64,000 bases of DNA from CAYYUA01 sp964542585 (GTDB taxonomy: Bacteria > Bacteroidota > Bacteroidia > CAILMK01 > CAYYUA01), in assembly GCA_964542585.1 (NCBI GenBank), contig CAZIUI010000004.1, forward strand, positions 62,001 through 126,000. The letters run 5' to 3'. A program made the translations under genes and the position numbers. The notes under the pieces were generated by a model. That model worked only from the letters and a program-made list of their open reading frames with translations. It was not told the origin of the DNA and did no database searches. Positions 61,007-64,000 of the stretch are shown in pieces (the stretch's first letter is position 1; each line of letters opens with the position of its first letter).

Positions 61007-62521
61007 TTGAACGAATCTACCAATAAAAAAGCCAAATCAACTGCAGCTATTGTTGGTGCAGGGATTGGCGGTTTAGCAGCGGCAATCCGGTTGCAAGCAC
61101 AAGGATGGCAAGTTCAGGTTTGGGAGCAACAAGGTGCTGCTGGAGGTAAAATAGGTGAGTGGTCCAGCGATGGTTTCCGGTTTGATACCGGGCCCTCACT
61201 TTTCACATTGCCAAACCTGGTTGATGACCTTTTTAAATTTTCGGGTTATCAGCCGGAGGCGTTTTTCAAGTATTTTCCGGTAAAGGAGGGGACGCGTTAT
61301 TTCTACGAGGACGGCACAACGCTGAATCCTCCACCTGACAGCAAAGGGTTGGCTAAAACCATGCAGCATGAAACAGGTGAGCCCGAAGAGCATATCAAAA
61401 ATTTTCTGAAGGAAAGTGAGGTCAAGTATCAAATAACCAAGCCTGTTTTCCTTGAACAATCACTCCACAGGCTTCCAACTTATCTGCAGAAGCAAACCCT
61501 TCAACGATTCCTGCGCTTACCGCGAATACAGCCGCTTCAGACCATGGCCCAGGCTAATCAGAAAGCTTTTAAAGATCCGCGGGTTCAGCAATTTTTCAAT
61601 CGCTATGCTACTTTCAATGGTTCAAGTCCTTATGCCATACCGGCCACATTTAATGTTATCCCGCATTTAGAGCATAATATCGGAGCTTATTTTCCGGCTG
61701 GCGGCATGTATAACATTATCAATTCCCTGAAGGATCATGCTGAGCGCCTTGGTGTAGCATTTTATTTTGGAGCACCTGTAAAGCGTGTTCAGGTAGAAAA
61801 CAAAATAGCAACTGGGTTAGTAAATAAGGATCATGAAGTTTTTAGCTATGATGCAGTGGTGAGCAACCTGGATGTTCATAGTACCTACCGGTATTTATTG
61901 CCCAGCCGTAAAGCACCAAAACGATTTCTTCATCATACCAAATCTTCCTCCGCGCTGATTTTTTACTGGGGCGTTAAAGGGACTTACGAATCATTAGGCC
62001 TTCACAATATTTTGTTTGCCGGTGATTACCAAAACGAATTCCGCGCTCTTTTTGAAGAATTGACCATCCCCAACGATCCTACGATCTACATCAATATCAG
62101 TTGCAAGGATGAGCCATCCGATGCACCACCGGGATGCGAGAACTGGTATGTAATGATCAACGCCCCCTGGAATAATGGTCAGGACTGGGATCAGCTTATT
62201 GCGGATGCCAGACATCAAATCCTCCAAAAGATTTACCGGGTGCTGGGTATTGATTTGACCCAACGGATCATCAAGGAAGGTATTAGAGATCCGAGGGCGC
62301 TTGAAAATGAAACGGGGGCTTATTTGGGAGCCCTTTATGGGAATAGCTCTAATAACATGATGGCAGCTTTCATGCGTCATCCTAACTTCTCTCCAACGAT
62401 CAAGAACTTGTACTTTTGTGGGGGAACAGTACATCCCGGTGGAGGGATCCCGCTATGCCTACTTTCCGCAAAAATTGCCACTGAGCTCATAACAAGTGAC
62501 TATTTCAAGCAAAAAGCATGA
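61007..62521 (+). CDS. CrtI-type carotenoid desaturase (CrtD-like)
   Basis: 504 residues. The start codon is TTG at 61007; ATGs at 60988 and 60994 are in other frames and stop quickly. FAD-binding Rossmann STAAIVGAGIGGLAAAIRL (about 11-29), WEQQGAAGGKIG, then the CrtI features FDTGPSLFTLP and, at the C-terminus, LYFCGGTVHPGGGIPLCLLS. It desaturates phytoene or a later intermediate; with an acyltransferase and glycosyltransferase as close neighbours, a C-3',4'-desaturase (CrtD) or CrtP/CrtN-like role is likelier than the first phytoene step. Stop overlaps the next start (ATGA). Confidence 0.85.
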   Translation: MNESTNKKAKSTAAIVGAGIGGLAAAIRLQAQGWQVQVWEQQGAAGGKIGEWSSDGFRFDTGPSLFTLPNLVDDLFKFSGYQPEAFFKYFPVKEGTRYFYEDGTTLNPPPDSKGLAKTMQHETGEPEEHIKNFLKESEVKYQITKPVFLEQSLHRLPTYLQKQTLQRFLRLPRIQPLQTMAQANQKAFKDPRVQQFFNRYATFNGSSPYAIPATFNVIPHLEHNIGAYFPAGGMYNIINSLKDHAERLGVAFYFGAPVKRVQVENKIATGLVNKDHEVFSYDAVVSNLDVHSTYRYLLPSRKAPKRFLHHTKSSSALIFYWGVKGTYESLGLHNILFAGDYQNEFRALFEELTIPNDPTIYINISCKDEPSDAPPGCENWYVMINAPWNNGQDWDQLIADARHQILQKIYRVLGIDLTQRIIKEGIRDPRALENETGAYLGALYGNSSNNMMAAFMRHPNFSPTIKNLYFCGGTVHPGGGIPLCLLSAKIATELITSDYFKQKA

Positions 62522-63141
62522 TTCCAGCAAAACACACCTGGCTGGCCCAATCCTTATTCAAGTTTTATGTCCCGTTGATCATCAACTATCAATTCCGGGC
62601 TTTCTATGTGGAGGAGCAGGTAGAAATTGATCCTGAGCGACCGCTGCTAATTTTAGGCAATCATTTCAGCTGGTGGGATGGCTTTATAAACTATTACCTG
62701 AACCTCCATTATTTTGATAAGCAATACCATGTGATGATGCTTGAGGAAGAATTGCAAAAGCGCTTATTCCTGCGAAATATAGGGGCATTTTCTGTTCAGC
62801 GCGGTCAAAAGTCAGTGTTGGAAAGCCTTCAATATGCAGCAGATCTTTTACAGGATCCCCAAAATATGCTACTCCTTTTCCCTACGGGACGCTTACAATC
62901 GCTGTATGCAGGTAATTTTGCTTTTCAGAAAGGCATAAAGCGCATTCTCATCAATGCTCCGTATAATTTGCAAGTGGTATTTTCCTTTATCCTCCCAGAA
63001 TTCGGGTCGAACCCAAAGCCAGCTTTGCACACCTATTTACATGCCTACAAAGATTGGAAAGCTGATTTACCCGCAATAGAAAAAGCTTTCAATGAAGCCT
63101 ATCATTCAGTTTTAACTAAGCAGTATGAACGGGTCTGGTGA
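62518..63141 (+). CDS. PlsC-type acyltransferase in the carotenoid cluster
   Basis: 207 residues of the glycerol-3-phosphate/lysophosphatidate acyltransferase superfamily. The catalytic motif H49-x4-D54 is in LGNHFSWWDGF; the second motif is GAFSVQRGQ, and a third LFPTGRLQS. Context suggests it acylates a glycosyl-carotenoid (compare CrtO of staphyloxanthin), not the phospholipid backbone. Overlaps the desaturase by 4 nt and the next glycosyltransferase by 1 nt (TGATG). A phospholipid role remains possible. Confidence 0.75.
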   Translation: MIPAKHTWLAQSLFKFYVPLIINYQFRAFYVEEQVEIDPERPLLILGNHFSWWDGFINYYLNLHYFDKQYHVMMLEEELQKRLFLRNIGAFSVQRGQKSVLESLQYAADLLQDPQNMLLLFPTGRLQSLYAGNFAFQKGIKRILINAPYNLQVVFSFILPEFGSNPKPALHTYLHAYKDWKADLPAIEKAFNEAYHSVLTKQYERVW

Positions 63142-64000
63142 TGGAATGGATTCTGGTGCTTACGGCCATTTTCTTGGTAATAAGGCTTGGGATTGTTAGC
63201 CTTAACCTTTTTGATCAGCCATTTATGGAAACCACAACTAAACTGGCTAATTACCCCAAGGTAGCTGTTCTGATACCCGCACGCAATGAGGCTCATAACC
63301 TTCCTTATTTACTTACAGATCTGAAAGAATCGTCCTATCCGAATCTTGAGGTAAACGTGTTTGATGATGCTTCTGAAGATAACACCAATAGCGTAGTAGC
63401 GGAATTTGAAAGCCATATAGCGGAACTGAATCTTAGGCACACCGAACAAATTCCGGAAGGGTGGCTCGGTAAGAATTGGGCCTGTTATCATTTAGCTAAT
63501 TCCTCAGATGCTGATTACATGCTTTTCGCAGATGCAGATATTCGCTTGAGCGGAGATGCCATTTCATCCGCGGTGGCAACTTTAAAGAAGAAACAGGTAA
63601 AACTTTATACGTTGTTTCCTAGACAGCACGTCAAAACTTTGGGGGAGAAGCTCGTTGTTCCACTTGTTTACAATACGTTAGCCACATTAATACCAATCAG
63701 ATGGGTAGAAAACAGATCCAATCCTGCTTTTTCCGCAGCTAACGGTCAGTTTATGCTAATGGAAGGAACAAACTATCGAAAGTATCAATGGCATTGGCAA
63801 ATGAAGGGTCATCAGGTTGAGGACATGGGAATCATGCAACAAATGAAAAAGCAGGGTTTTAAGGTTTCAGCTGAGCTAACCAGTGAGCATATGAGTTGCC
63901 GGATGTACCAAGGCTTAAGAGAGGGATTAAGGGGGTTTAGCAAAAATTTTAAAGCTTTTTTTGCTAATTCCTGGACTTTTCTGGGAGCTTTTTTAGCCTT
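63141..64000 (+). CDS. Family 2 glycosyltransferase (carotenoid cluster), incomplete
   Basis: Starts ATG 63141 directly at the stop of the acyltransferase and runs off the window after 286 codons. An N-terminal TM helix (WILVLTAIFLVIRLGIVSL) is followed by the GT2 core: VAVLIPARNEAHNLPYLL, VNVFDDASEDNT, the D-x-D motif in MLFADADIRL, NPAFSAANGQFML and VEDMGIMQQMKK. Resembles CrtQ-type GTs that glycosylate carotenoids in S. aureus and Bacteroidota. The C-terminal membrane helices start at the window end (FFANSWTFLGAFLA). Substrate inferred from neighbours only. Confidence 0.85.
   Translation, partial: MEWILVLTAIFLVIRLGIVSLNLFDQPFMETTTKLANYPKVAVLIPARNEAHNLPYLLTDLKESSYPNLEVNVFDDASEDNTNSVVAEFESHIAELNLRHTEQIPEGWLGKNWACYHLANSSDADYMLFADADIRLSGDAISSAVATLKKKQVKLYTLFPRQHVKTLGEKLVVPLVYNTLATLIPIRWVENRSNPAFSAANGQFMLMEGTNYRKYQWHWQMKGHQVEDMGIMQQMKKQGFKVSAELTSEHMSCRMYQGLREGLRGFSKNFKAFFANSWTFLGAFLA

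Overview
The window looks like a chromosomal segment of a free-living Bacteroidota (Bacteroidetes) bacterium of moderate GC content. The signs are specific to that phylum. One secreted protein ends in a type A-like Por/type IX (T9SS) sorting domain and two giant proteins end in type B (gliding-motility-type) domains. There is an outer-membrane beta-barrel TonB-dependent receptor, a DUF4783-nadC pair and an HU/CCDC81-SPOR protein heading an ExbB-ExbD-TonB-FolC operon. Several genes carry the Bacteroidota sigma-A promoter signature (TTTG about 20 nt upstream of TAnnTTTG). I see no phage, insertion sequence, CRISPR array, rRNA or obvious genomic island.

Layout: 1-3.4 kb (minus) holds the start of a low-molecular-weight tyrosine phosphatase, a cardiolipin synthase and a T9SS-secreted nuclease. 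3.5-6.2 kb (plus) holds a secreted TlpA-like thioredoxin coupled to a lipoprotein MsrB, then a DUF6580-like membrane protein. 6.3-13.7 kb is housekeeping: MFS transporter, YfcH-like epimerase, sucC, YciO/Sua5-like protein, DUF493, SDR, EamA transporter and a 3-hydroxyisobutyrate dehydrogenase-like enzyme. 13.7-19.4 kb is a thiamine locus in three blocks: thiO-thiG (plus), thiS-tenI-like-thiE (minus) and thiD-tenA (plus). An orphan lipoprotein lies inside it, and there is no recognisable THI-box riboswitch. 19.4-25.4 kb has a DUF5916/CBM9-type outer-membrane protein, a TonB-dependent receptor and two unknown genes. 25.4-29.2 kb has gpmI, DUF4783, nadC and ppa.

29.2-37.5 kb is filled by two tandem, related giant T9SS type B cell-surface proteins. 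37.6-45.9 kb has an initiator tRNA-Met, a DUF2911 lipoprotein, a SNF2-family helicase, dapF, an HtrA/Deg protease and radA. 46-50.4 kb is the HU/SPOR-exbB-exbD-tonB-folC operon, linking envelope energisation with folate synthesis. 50.4-57.6 kb has a Dph6-like PP-loop ligase, rnhA, aroB, an M1 metallopeptidase, a nitroreductase, a YqaA-type membrane protein, a MATE transporter and a PerR-like Fur regulator. 57.8-60.9 kb has a type II NADH dehydrogenase, a 564-nt gap with short palindromes, and an L-2-hydroxyglutarate oxidase. 61.0-64.0 kb is a translationally coupled carotenoid-modification cluster (CrtI/CrtD-type desaturase, acyltransferase, glycosyltransferase) that runs off the end.

The window is mostly core metabolism and I do not see a clear-cut new defence or mobile system. 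The most distinctive items are the tandem giant surface proteins, the unusual thiamine locus with a remodelled ThiE paralogue, the TlpA-MsrB envelope repair pair, the PerR-like regulator without its structural zinc site, and the glycosyl/acyl carotenoid cluster. All function calls come from reading motifs by eye; no database search was run.
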